Positions 1 to 10,777 of a stretch of DNA of 64,000 nucleotides are shown here, in pieces. The stretch spans positions 14,801,692-14,865,691 of the forward strand of contig NW_022097993.1 of assembly GCF_002288925.2 (NCBI RefSeq). The letters run 5' to 3'. Under the pieces are notes generated by a model, which saw only the letters and a list, made by a program, of their open reading frames with translations, was not told the origin of the DNA and did no database searches. This DNA comes from Delphinapterus leucas. Its lineage: Eukaryota > Chordata > Mammalia > Artiodactyla > Monodontidae. The number at the start of each line of letters is the position of its first letter. The first letter of the stretch is position 1. A program made the translations under genes and the position numbers.

Positions 1-2469
1 GAAATAGAAAATATAAACAGAGCAATCACAAGCACTGAAATTAAGATGGTGATTAAAAACTTTTCAGCAAACAAAAGCCCTGCACCAGCTGGCTTCACAG
101 GTAAATTCTATCAAACATTTAGAGAAGAGCTAACACTTATCCTTCTCAAACTTTTCACAAATATAGCAGAAGGAGGAACACGCCCAAACTCATTCAACAG
201 GCCACCATCACCCTGATATCAAAACCAGACAAAGATGTCAAAAAGAAAGAAAACTACAGGCCAAAATCACTGATGAACATAGATGAAAAAATCCTCAACA
301 AAATACAAGCAAACAGAATCCAACCGCACATTAAAAGGATCATACACCATTATCAAGTGAGCTTTATTCCAGAAATATAAGGATTCTTCAATATATGCAA
401 ATCAATCAGTTTGATACACCATATTAACAAACTGAAGGTAAGAAAACATATGATCATCTCAACAGATGCAGAAAAAACTTTTGACAAAATTCAACACCCA
501 TTTATGATAAAAAAAAACCCTCCAGATAGTAGGCATAGAGAGAACTTACCTCAAAATAATAAACGCTATATATGGCAAACACAGCCAACATCATTCTCAA
601 TGGTGAAAAACTGAAATCATTTCCACTAAGATCAGGAAAAAGACAAGGTTGTCCACTCTCAGTACTATTATTCAACATAGCTTTGGAAGTTTTAGTCACA
701 GCAAACAGAGAAGAAAAGAAATAAAAGAAATCCAAATAGGAAAAGAAGAAATAAGGCTGTGACAGTTTGCAGATGACATGATACTGTACATTAAAAAATC
801 CTAAAGATGCTACCAGAAAGCTATGAGAGCTAATCAATGAATTTGGTAAAGTAGCAGGATAAATAATTAATGCACAGAAATCTCTTGCATTCCTATACAA
901 TAATGAGGAAAAATCTGAAAGAGAACTCAAGGAAACACTCCCATTTACCAGTGCGACAACAAAAAAATAAAATACCTAGGAATAAACCTACCGAAGGAGA
1001 CAAAAGACCTGTATGCAGAAAACTATAAGACACTGATGAAAGAAATTAAAGATGACACAGAGAGATGGAGAGATATACCATGTTCTTGTATTGGAAGAAT
1101 TAACATTGCGAAATGACTATACCAACCAAAGCAATCTACAGATTTAATGCAATCCCTATCAAACTACCACTGGCATTTTTCACAGAACTAGAACAAAAAA
1201 ATCTCAAAATTTGTATGGAAACAGAAACGACCCTGAATAGCCAAAGCAATCCTGAGAAAGAGAAACAGAGCTGGAGGAATCAGGCTCCCAGACTTCAGAC
1301 TATACTACATAGCTACAGTAATCAAGACAGTATGGTACTGGTACAAAAACAGACATATTGATCAATGGAAAAGGATGAAAGCCCAGGTCACCTTATTTTT
1401 GATAAAGGATATAAGAATACACAATGGAGAAAAGACAGCCACTTCAATAAGTGCTGCTGGGAAAACTAGACAGCTACATGTAAAACATGGAAATTAGAAC
1501 ACTCCCTAACACCATACACAAAAAGAAACTCAAAATGGATTAAAGACGCAATGTAAGGTCAGACACTATAAAACTCTTAGAGGAAAACATAGACAGAACA
1601 CTCTATGACATAAATCACAGCAAGGTCCTTTTTGACCTACCTCTTAGAGAAATGGAAATAAAAACAAAAATAATAAATGGGACCTAATGAAACTTAAAAG
1701 CTTTTGCACAGCAAAGGAAACCATAAACAAGAACAAAAGACAACCCTCAAAATGGGAGAAAATATTTGCAAATGAAACAACTGACAATGGATTAATCTCC
1801 AAAATATATAAGCAGCTCATGCAGCTCAATATCTAAAAAACAAACAACCCAATCCAAAAATGGGCAGAAGACCCAAATAGACATTTCTCCAAAGAAGATA
1901 TACAGACTGCCAACAACCACATGAAAGGATGCTCAACATCACTAATCATTAGAGAAATGCAAATCAGAACTGCAATGAGGTATCACCTCACACCAGTTTG
2001 TATGGCCATCATCAAAAAATTTTCAAACAATAAATACCAGAGATGGTGTGGAGAAAAGGGATCCCTCTCACACTGTTGGCGAGAATGTAAATTTATACAG
2101 AGTCTATGGAGAATAGTATGAAGTTTCCTTAAAAAACTAAAAATATAGCCACCATATGACCCAGCAATCCCACTCCTGGGCATATGCCCTGAGAAAACCA
2201 TAATTCAAAAAGAGTCATGTATCACAATGTTCATTGCAGCTCTATTTACAATAGCCAGAACATGGAAGCAACCTTAGTATCCATTGACAGATGAATGGAT
2301 AAAGAAGATGTGGCACATATATACAATGGAATATTACTCAGCCATAAAAAGAAATGAAATTGAATTATTTGTAGTGAGGTGGATGGACCTAGAGTCTGTC
2401 ATACAGAATGAAGGAAGTCAGAAAGAGAAAAACAAATACTGCATGCTAACACATATATATGGAATCTAA
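1..2469 (+). pseudogene. L1 ORF2 pseudogene (reverse transcriptase to C-terminal domain)
   Basis: ORF2p normally supplies endonuclease and reverse transcriptase for target-primed reverse transcription. Only the part from the reverse-transcriptase domain onward is present. The open pieces lie in different frames: 411-614 carries the [12 protein letters not shown] block, the FADD catalytic pair at 766-777 lies one frame over, 1113-1361 and 1921-2121 carry C-terminal segments, and 2284-2469 ends in ..HIYGI. Frameshifts and in-frame stops such as the TAA in the 374-383 region show it is inactive, although the catalytic aspartates are still encoded. The genomic stop at 2467-2469 matches the usual end of ORF2 in this L1 lineage. 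Confidence 0.88.
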
Positions 2470-2601
2470 AAAAAAAAAAAAGGTTCTGAAGAACCTAGGG
2501 GCAGCACAGGAATAAGGACAGAGACTTTTAGAATGTACTTGAGGATACGGGACGGGGGAAAGGGTAAGCTGAGATGAAGTGAAAGAGTGGCATGGACTTA
2601 C

Positions 2602-2643
2602 ATATACTACCAAATATAAAATATATACTACCAAATATAAAAT
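2602..2643 (+). repeat. 21-bp tandem duplication in an L1 3' UTR
   Basis: Two identical 21-bp units (2602-2622 and 2623-2643), each containing CTACCAAATATAAAAT, lie head to tail. L1 tails I remember have one such unit, so this looks like a local slippage duplication in this copy. Confidence 0.85.
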
Positions 2644-2761
2644 AGATAGCTAGTGGGAAGCAGCCACGTAGCACAGGGAGATCAGCTGTGTGCCTGTGAC
2701 CACCTAGAGGAGTGGGATAGGGAGTGCGGGAGGGAGGGAGATGCAAGAGGGAGGAGATATG

Positions 2762-2763
<2 letters not shown>

Positions 2764-2824
<61 letters not shown>
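2764..2824. repeat. (AT)n microsatellite inside an L1 3' UTR
   Basis: About 28 uninterrupted AT dinucleotides replace the short ATATGT-type stretch usual in related L1 tails, implying expansion after insertion. The apparent open frames of alternating Tyr and Ile on both strands here are artefacts of this repeat. Length polymorphism is likely. Confidence 0.97.
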
Positions 2825-2826
<2 letters not shown>

Positions 2827-2904
2827 CTGTTTCACTTTGTTATAAAGCAGAAACTCACACACCATTGTAAAGCAATTATACTCCAATAAAGATATTAAAA
2901 AAAG

Positions 2905-3455
2905 AGAATGACAGTAATTCAAAGAATATGCAAAAATATTTGTAAATTATATAGCTGATAAATTAGTTTTATGCAGAATATTTTGTTTAAAAATTCAATA
3001 AAACAATAACCAAATTAAAATGGGCAAAAGTTGTTAACAGATATTTCATATAAGGAGATATATGGATTCAGTTTAGCAGAAGGAAAGATGCTCTGTGACA
3101 TTATTTATTAAAAAATGCAAATGGAAAGCAAAATAATATGACACACCTACCAGCATGTCTAAAAGTAAAGATTGATCATGCCAAATGTTGTCAAGGATGT
3201 GCAGTTACTGAAACTGTAATATATCATTGTGGATGTGTAAAATGGTACAACTATAATTTGACAGTTTGAAGTTAAACATATATCTATCACATGATTGAGA
3301 TGTTCCACTCTAGGTATTTGTGGAAGTGAAAATAATGCTTATGTCCATAAAAAGCCTTGTACAGAAATGTTCACGGCAACTTTATTTATAGTACCCACAA
3401 TACGGAAACAAAACATATGTCCATCAACAGGAAAATGGATAAACTGTGGTTTCTA
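2905..3455 (+). mobile_element. Older LINE-1 fragment, sense, ORF2 C-terminal region
   Basis: Diverged but collinear with the ORF2 C-terminus: a block meaning roughly 'lacking fixed reading, aaatgggcaaaag' near 3018, a block near 3180-3250 around a conserved GTAAAATGGTACAACTAT stretch, then ATGTTCACGGCAACTTTATT near 3368 and CCATCAACAGGAAAATGGAT near 3421. It directly adjoins the younger L1, which probably inserted in or beside it. Both ends are uncertain. Confidence 0.7.
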
Positions 3456-5689
3456 ATGTTTACTCTAAGTTTCTGTAGTAAAGTTATGGTAGAATACTAA
3501 CAAGTTTTGGTTGGATCCTGTCCCACTGAATGTATTGCTTTCAGTACTATAGAGTACTCAGGATGATGGCAATTGTAGCTTTTTATTATTTTTTTTTCTG
3601 AAAGTAATCTCCATTCCTAAGATTCTCCTTAAGAATCTGTGACAGTACGCTCTATGTTTTGTTTTATCAGTATGGCATTCATGTCTGGCTGATTCACAAA
3701 CCTGGCACTTGAGTTGATGAACATTCATTAAACAAATATTTGTTGAAATATTAACATCACACAGTCCTTGTGTGCAATATTTAATGGTATTTTTCAATAA
3801 CTACCTTTTAGTAAATGAATGCTACCAGGAAGCTAAAGGTTCTCCTTAAGATACTGTTAAGAGATGGAAAGTGGATGACAGTGTGTTTAAAGATGGCTCG
3901 ATGTAGTGTAGTAGGTTTGCTTCTCCTGAATATGTTAGAGCCCTAGAGGAGCATGGCAAAAATGCATAGAGAGCACAGTGTGGATCCATCACTCTTACTA
4001 TAGCAAGACACATCTGTGCCATATTATCTTTCGTACTGTGGCTTCTTGATGTGAGGCAATAATCATTTCATTGTGGTGTTTCTGACTAATCATCAAGCAT
4101 GTGAAGAAGCACTGGTGTCGTAAGTATGTGTAACTGACTTGCCGCCCCAGGTAGGAGTGATATAAACTTTTCAATTTCAAAATGTACAAAAGTGAATTTC
4201 TATTATTTTCTTTCCAGACAAAATATGGGTATATAAATTCATTCTTATATCTTTTGAACAAATACAAAAAAGACATTTTCCAGTTTCCTAGAATACTGCA
4301 GTTGATCGTTAGCAAATGAGAAAAATAATAAAACCATACTAGGAAATGTGTTCAAAGGAACTTGAGGTGGAAAAAGATGAACTGACACAAATAAAAAGGG
4401 TTTAAAGATGTGACTTTCCACATGTTCTATAAATCACCCTTGATATTGATGGCATCTCACAGTATTTTTGAAGCCTGCCTTGTCTAGTACATTTCTTGAA
4501 ATATGTTTTCTATGTGCCCTGAACTACAACTTTGATTTCCTATAATTCTGCTCTTTCTGCATCTTCGTATCTACAGAATCACTTTGTTGTGAGCTGACCA
4601 ACAGTGCAATAAAATAAACCATTTTACTGCTGTCATATTTTTCCTTTTGTCACTTTATAAAGATAATAGGTGACTTTAAAAAAATTAAAAGGATGAGACG
4701 AGTCAGTGATTTCTTCAGTTATTCTTCAAAGAGTTATGTGTCATAAATAAATTAATTCCATTGACTTACTGGCAGTATCTTATGGCAAGAAGGGAATTCT
4801 AAAAAATATTTTTTTCTATCGAGACAAATATAATTCAACAACTCTTGCCTTATTTACAACACTGAACCTTAGAAATTGTGGGCAAATATATAATATCATG
4901 AAACTGTCATTATACATTTTACATTTCAAGTTATGTTATTAAATAACCCAATAGCATACATGTTATGTTTTAGCCAGTTTCAAATTCTTCCTTGGATCGA
5001 AATAAACATAAATCCTATTATAGAAGTTGAGCAGGACAGATAGTTTGATTGATTAAATATCATCATAAATACTTCTTGTTCACATACATGTATCTTACTG
5101 CAGTCAGTTTTTAATATTAACATTTAAAATCAAAGCAAAACTTGATTAGAATGACTTAGTAATTCTATAACTATTTCCAAATTAAATGTATAGTTATGGT
5201 TAAGCAAACAACATTTACGTTATTAACAGGTAACATCATACAAAAGCTCTTCTGTTCATGAATGGACTGATAGGATAGATTGTGAAATGATTTAGGACAT
5301 TAGTCTCCTAATTCAAAATGTATATTGCTCATTTAATAGTTTTGGGGGATGGTATTATTTTTTTCGTGTGCACTAAATTTCCCTTCTTCCACAAACCTTC
5401 CATTGTGAATCTGCATAATTGAAAATGTCTTACCTTTCACTTTATTTTTTTCAGATTTTCTTCTTTCTTTAACAAATTACAGTATACAATCTAAATATAA
5501 ATGTTTTAATTTTCAAACAAATAAAAATATAAAGATTATAATCCACTAATTATGTAAACAGCCACAAATAGTAAATACAAATATGTATTATATTAGCTTC
5601 AGGCTTTTTAATAAATAGGAAAAAAATAGGAATTTCCCCCATTACCCTCCTTGGTCCATTTTCACCCCTGTCTTTCCAAATATATGCTT
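3456..5689. other. No recognised feature
   Basis: AT-rich sequence without open frames of note. A short ATTCATTAAACAAATATTTG stretch at about 3723-3742 resembles L2/MIR tails but is too short to call. I see nothing else supportable. Confidence 0.5.
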
Positions 5690-6450
5690 AATTAATCTAA
5701 TTATATGGAATAGTTTGCAAGATTTGTCTTTAAGCTTACATAAATTGTTATTATTACATAATTCCTTGTCTCATGTATCTTTAGGTATTTATATCCATAT
5801 TGATACAGAGGGACTTCATTTACTTACTTTAACTACTGGATTATAATTTATTTTATTAATATACCTCTCAATATATCTACATCCCATCAGATAGACTTTT
5901 TTTTTCCAGTTTTCTTCTTTACAAAGAGTGATCCAATATACATTCCTATAATGCTTTTCTATGGCACATTTGTAAACATTTACGTAGGTGATTATCTAGA
6001 ACTGAAAGCTTATTCACACATTAGAAACATTTTAAATTCTCTTAGAAATTCTCTAACACACTATACAGTGGTTGTACTAATTTACCCTTTCCCCAACAGT
6101 GTATGAGGGTTTCCATTTATTCAAAACCTTTCCAATATATTGTTTACTTTCTTTTAAATTAATGTTATACTTAAGGAATATAAATTTGTATCTCAATATG
6201 TTTCTCCCCACCCTTTCTTGCTTTTCTGATTACTAATAAGATTGACACCTTTTAATATATTTATTTTCTGTCCCTACTTAGTTCATATAATTTGATATTT
6301 GTCTACAGAATGACTTGTTTTCAGTGATTTGTTGGGGTTTTTTATACATTGTGGATATTAATTCTCTTCATCTCGTGAGACAACTATTTTAAAATTCAGC
6401 TGCTAATCTTTTAACAAAGATTCAAATGGAGTCTTCATTATGCATGTCAA
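5690..6450 (-). mobile_element. Very old LINE-1 fragment, antisense (tentative)
   Basis: On the minus strand this tracks the end of L1 ORF2 at low identity. Landmarks on the plus strand are CCAACAGTGTATGAGGGTTT near 6096 and a GTGGATATTAATTCTCTTCA block near 6351, both typical antisense ORF2 landmarks. The lower part (5740-6000) is too diverged to place firmly. Confidence 0.5.
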
Positions 6451-7099
6451 ATCCCTAGTTACTGCTTCTCCTAATATCATTCTGCAGAGATCCATGCAAT
6501 GCAGAAATGTTAGGTTTGCTCTCCTTCAGGAGCTTTCATCAAAATTTCACCAATACCTCCTGGATGGACAGGAATACACTGTCCTTGTGTGTTAAATCTC
6601 TGCTCTACATCCTGTCTTTACCCAGCTCTAGGGCAGCAGTAGGAGGGATCTGAATTTACGAGTTGTGAGAAGAAAATAACTTGGAGGTTAGCTCAAAAGA
6701 AGTCTTTCCTACTGGGCAGAAGTAATTGATTCTATGTCAGTTGTTTAATGACACCATAAGGCATGCACCCTACCAACAAGCCAGCTGTAGTAGCCTGGGA
6801 CTTTGCTACTTAACTTTTTCACATACACTATGTGTGGACTACATAAGTTTTTTCTTCAATGATATTTCTAAACATTTTAAATTCTTCTTGAATGCTTGGG
6901 TTTTACTGAAGTAGATAAACTAATACATTTAATGGAGAATTCTCTGTGACCTATTTGCCATGTTGGTACAGTCTTTAAACTTACATAAAAAATGAATTAA
7001 AAACATTTAATTCACTTTAATTATTGAAACTTGAGTCAACTATATAATTGTGCAAAAGAAAAAAAAAACACTCCTGTGTGTTTTCCTTTCACTGCTAGC
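6451..7099. other. No recognised feature
   Basis: No repeat, RNA gene or coding frame is recognised. The open frame at 6726-6914 has no recognisable motif and is probably a chance ORF. Confidence 0.45.
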
Positions 7100-7589
7100 A
7101 CAGAACACTGTTAACACTTCCGGTGTTAAAGAAAAAGGATTCAACAACACCTGTTAAAGATGGTAAGGCAGACTTTGTTTAGGACCACCATGGTAGATAG
7201 GGACCACTGCAATGGGATTTCACAGTGGTAGAAAGATTAAGCTCAGTTCCAAAAACAGCACAAGCAAGTGGGAATCTACAGCCAAGCATCAGGGTGGGGG
7301 CCAGTGAATGGAAATTTACTCAGAGGAAAAATCAGGGGTAAGGGGAATCCTGTCTACACTGACCTAACAGGATTCTTGCTGAAGCCAGGCCTGGGCAATG
7401 ATGGAGAATGAGGAAATTGATCAGAAATCAAAGGTGATCAGATATTGAGGGTTGGGGGTTCTGGTTAAACTGACTTAGCAGGCTTCTTGTTAAAGCTGGA
7501 TTTTACAAGGAAGTAAGTGTACTGATAGGCATAGGAAAAGGTTTGTGAGCCTGCCTAAAGTTTGGCCAAACAAAGGATCTCTGTCACTG
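7100..7589 (-). mobile_element. Possible ERV internal or second LTR-like sequence, antisense
   Basis: Moderately GC-rich compared with its surroundings and contains a degenerate duplication: similar blocks around 7355-7390 and 7455-7505 share GACTTAGCAGG/GACCTAACAGG followed by TTCTTG. It adjoins the 3' side of the antisense LTR at 7590-8540, where the internal region of a provirus would lie. No gag, pol or env motif is visible, so this rests on position and texture. Confidence 0.3.
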
Positions 7590-8540
7590 GTAAACAAATA
7601 TGTGGAGGTTTCTCCCACACCAAGCAGTTCTCTGGGATACCAGCTAGGTGTCCTATAATTCAATTCAATTTCGACGTATCTACATGAAGTTAGCATCAGA
7701 TCCCACAAGTTAAAGGCTCAGTCCCACAAGAATACCCTCAATTTTATCCATTTAACATTTGATCTCTTTCCCTTTTTTTATTTTACAAAGATTTTTTTTT
7801 TGCCAAAAAATATACTATTATAAATACTAGGACAATTTCACAAAAATTACATTTACACATTGTGAAATAACCAGAATGTTATTTCTTATTAACTGGAAGT
7901 CCCAGGTTGTCACATCTATTTATGACCTACTGACTATAAGTCAGGGCTCTCATGATTCCCTTTGTGGGTTCAATAATTTGTTAAAATAACTCACAGAATT
8001 CAGGGAAACACCTACTTATTTTTATTGGTTAATGATACAGTAAAGGATGTGATAAAGGATGCAGATGAACAGCCACATGAAGAGATACATAGGGCAGGGT
8101 CTGGAAATGTCCTCAGTGAAAGATCTTCTGTCCCCCTGGAGTTAGGGTGCACCACCCTCCCATTATGTGGATGTATTCACCAACTTAGAAGCTCCCCAAA
8201 CCCATACTATTGGAATTTTTATGGAGGCTTCATCATCTATGAGGTTGAAAGTCCCAAGCTTCTATTTGTGGCTGGTCTTTCTGGTGACCAGCCCCCATCC
8301 AAGAGCCCACTAAGAGTCACCTCATTAAAACAAAGACATTCCTAACACCCTGGAATTTCCAAGGGATTTAGGAGCATGGTGCCCAATGCTCCTATCACTC
8401 AGGAAATTACAAAGGTGTTAGGAGTTCTGTGTCAAGACTGAGGTCAAAGACTAAATGTTAGACAAAACGATTCTCTTAACACCATTATTTTCAAGGGTTT
8501 TAGGAGCTCTCTGTCAGGAACAAGATACTGAGAACTATAT
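7590..8540 (-). mobile_element. Endogenous retrovirus LTR, antisense, ERVL type (MER21-like by memory)
   Basis: The reverse strand matches a remembered mammalian ERVL-type LTR of about 0.9 kb. Recognisable plus-strand landmarks are CAATTCAATTTCGACGTATC near 7660, TCAATAATTTGTTAAAATAA near 7969, CAGATGAACAGCCACATGAA near 8061, TTTTTATGGAGGCTTCATCA near 8216 and GGTGACCAGCCCCCATCCAA near 8282. The LTR reads from about 8540 down to about 7600. The expected AATAAA on the minus strand appears degraded near 8020-8040. Age is old. The 106-codon frame at 8025-8345 lies in the LTR and is not a gene. Confidence 0.75.
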
Positions 8541-8612
8541 ATATATATACACATATATATGTATATGTATATGTACGTATATATATATATATTATTTATT
8601 TATTATTTCACT
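8535..8612. repeat. AT-rich low-complexity/simple repeat
   Basis: Imperfect (TA)n with CA and GT interruptions followed by TTAT repeats. It abuts the 5' edge of the antisense LTR. Confidence 0.9.
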
Positions 8613-9590
8613 ATATGTAATTTTGTGACATCATCCTAATAATTATAATATTATATTGTTTGGCAAACAAAATTATTTGTAAAAGAGAAGGGAAATAGAG
8701 CAAATGTTAAATTTATAGAATATAATTCCTCAAGTTTGTTCTCTGACACATATGTAATAATTTAAAAACAGTATTAGAAAGTGTTCCTTAAGAACATTTA
8801 CTAAACAAAAGTAATTTATCTGCCTGGGAGAAGAAAATGTAATATGCTAGGATTGTGGAGATTACTATTTTGTTTCTCATACAGAAGTTTTGGTGAAGTT
8901 ATTTGCAAAGCCTGTTTGATCCTCTGTGTGTTGGCCTTTCACCTTTCCAGGAGCCTTCTCATCACCATCTTCTTTGCCCCAGATTTCCTGCAAAAGTCAT
9001 GCTCAAACTGAATTACAACTTGAGTCAGTCAACTAAAACATGACAGTGTGGCTGCACTGTCTTCAAACAAAAGAGATAACGATATTCTGCAGTGTTTTGT
9101 ACTGTAGAATTCAAACCAAATGTTCTAGGGAGTTAAAAACCCATAAGGAAAATGTTCGAAGGAGTTTCCCTCCAAGTGCTGCTTAGCAGTCTTAAACTAC
9201 TTTGTCATTTCACTATCCACAGAGTTATAGTGTGGTTTAGAGAGCTTTCATTCCAGAGCTTTTGTGAGGAGTTTCCCACCATGCTTTGGTACATAAAATA
9301 TGGAATAAAAAGAGCACATCCTATTTCTTCTTTATTATGGAACAATTATTTGTGTAGGTTTTCCAGTAAATCAGGAGGTGGACAAGGATGTCAGAGCCAG
9401 TAACATTTTTGCAACAAGTTTGTATTAAAAACTACATATATCCAAATTTGGTTTCAAATTTATGATATGAAGTTAAAGTGTTTCCAACTCATTTTTATGA
9501 CAATTATTCATTTATTCCTGAATCTCAAAATAGAATCCTGAATCTTAAAAGTGCATGTGTTTTATTCATTTGTTATGTTTTTCACTTACC
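8613..9590. other. No recognised feature
   Basis: No repeat family or gene recognised. The open frame at 9152-9403 has no recognised domain. Confidence 0.45.
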
Positions 9591-9593
9591 TCA

Positions 9594-9605
9594 CTGCTGT
9601 GTGTT
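9594..9605. repeat. Target-site duplication, left copy (L1 at 9606-10757)
   Basis: The 12-mer CTGCTGTGTGTT precedes the T-tract of the antisense L1 and recurs identically at 10766-10777 beyond the other end. Confidence 0.7.
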
Positions 9606-10757
9606 GTGTTTTTTTGTTTTTTTTTAAACATCTTTACTGGAGTATAATTGCTTTACCATATTGCGTTAGTTTCTGCTGTATAACAAACTGAATCAGCTAT
9701 ATGTATACGCATATCCCCATATCCTCTCCCTCTTGCATCTTCCTCCTACCCTCCCTATCGCACCCCTCTAGGTAGTAAAAAAGCACTGACCTGATCTCCC
9801 TGGGCTATGCGGCTGCTTCCCACTAGCTATCTATTTTGCATTTGGTAGTGTGTATATGTCCATGCCACTCTCTCACTTCGTCCCAGCTTACTCTTGCCTT
9901 TCCCCGTGTCCTCAAGTCCATTCTCTACATCTGTGCATTTACTCGTTTCCTGCCCCTTGGTTCATCAGAACCATTTTTTTTATTCCATATATTTGTGTTA
10001 GCATACGGTATTTGTCTTTCTCTTTCTGACTTACTTCACTCTGTATGAGAGACTCTAGGTCCATCCACCTCACTACAAATAACTCAATTTTGTTTCTTTT
10101 TATGGCAGAGTAATATTCCATTGTATATATGTGCCACATCTTTACCCATTCATCGGTCAATGGACACTTAGGTTGCTTCCATGTCCTGGCTATTGTAAAT
10201 AGAGCTACAATGTACATTGTGGTACATGCCACTTTTTGAATTATGGCTTTCTCAGGGTATATGCCCAGTAGTGGGATTGCTGGGGCATATGGTAGTTCTA
10301 TTTTTAGTTTTTAAGGAACCTCTATACTCTTCTCCATAGTGACGGTATCAACTTACATTCCTACCAACAGTGCAAGAGTGTTCCCTTTTCTCCACACCTT
10401 CTCCAGCATTTATTGTTTGTAGATTTTTTGATGATGGCCATTCTGACTGGTGTAAGGTGATACCTCATTGTAGTTTTGATTTGCATTTCTCTAACGATTA
10501 GTGATGTTGAGCATCCTTTCATGTGTTTGTTGGCAATCTGTATATCTTCTTTGGAGAACTGTCTATTTAGGTCTTCTGCCCATTTTTGGATTGGGTTGTT
10601 TGTTTTTTTGATATTGAGCTGCATGAGCTGCTTGTAAATTTTGGAGATTAATCCTTTGTCAGTTGCTTCATTTGCAAATATTTTCTTCCATTCTGAGGGT
10701 TGTCTTTTCGTGCTGTTTAGGGTTTTCTTTGCTATGCAAAAGCTTTTAAGTTTCATG
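9606..10757 (-). mobile_element. LINE-1 copy, antisense, 5'-truncated, with probable TSD
   Basis: The minus strand carries the last part of ORF2 and a complete 3' UTR ending in a poly-A tract (plus-strand T-run 9609-9628). The 3' UTR matches that of the L1 at the window start. The element stops near 10757 where the match to ORF2 (AAAAGCTTTTAAGTTTCAT on the plus strand) breaks. A 12-bp duplication flanks it, as expected of target-primed reverse transcription with 5' truncation. It is about 1.15 kb long. Confidence 0.92.
9937..10757 (-). pseudogene. L1 ORF2 C-terminal pseudogene with altered stop
   Basis: Two minus-strand open stretches cover the ORF2 C-terminus: 10361-10757 (with the [20 protein letters not shown] block) and 9939-10232 (with ECMWMYY-type residues replaced here by HIYTMEYYSAIKRNKIE). 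They are in different frames, so at least one frameshift lies between them. After the usual terminal YGI the expected TAA is lost and the frame reads on for about 16 codons into the 3' UTR. The reverse-transcriptase core is absent because of 5' truncation. Confidence 0.85.
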
Positions 10758-10765
10758 ACCCACCT

Positions 10766-10777
10766 CTGCTGTGTGTT
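10766..10777. repeat. Target-site duplication, right copy (L1 at 9606-10757)
   Basis: Identical CTGCTGTGTGTT to 9594-9605. The eight or so bases between 10757 and this copy (GACCCACCT) partly match the sequence upstream of the left copy, so the full TSD may be longer with a small indel. Confidence 0.7.

Larger units (their letters stand above)
1..2904 (+). mobile_element. LINE-1 copy, sense, ORF2 from the reverse-transcriptase region to the poly-A end
   Basis: This is the 3' part of an L1 retrotransposon that enters the window already inside ORF2. Its order is reverse-transcriptase core ([13 protein letters not shown] at about 465-503 and FADD at 766-777), the C-terminal half of ORF2, a stop at 2467-2469 after a terminal YGI, a GA-rich 3' untranslated region, an AATAAA-type signal near 2884-2889 and a short A-tract ending near 2900. 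The 3' UTR with a terminal CCAATAAAGAT motif matches remembered cetacean L1 tails. The 5' end lies outside the window, so no TSD can be tested. An (AT)n expansion and a 21-bp duplication sit in the 3' UTR. Confidence is high for L1 and moderate for the subfamily. Confidence 0.93.

Noticed and set aside
1..2904. Retrotransposition-competent L1
   Set aside because: Although the FADD catalytic pair is encoded, ORF2 is broken by frameshifts and stops, and the 5' end lies outside the window.
2653..2922. Tyr/Ile-repeat proteins on both strands
   Set aside because: Translations of the (AT)n tract in the L1 3' UTR.
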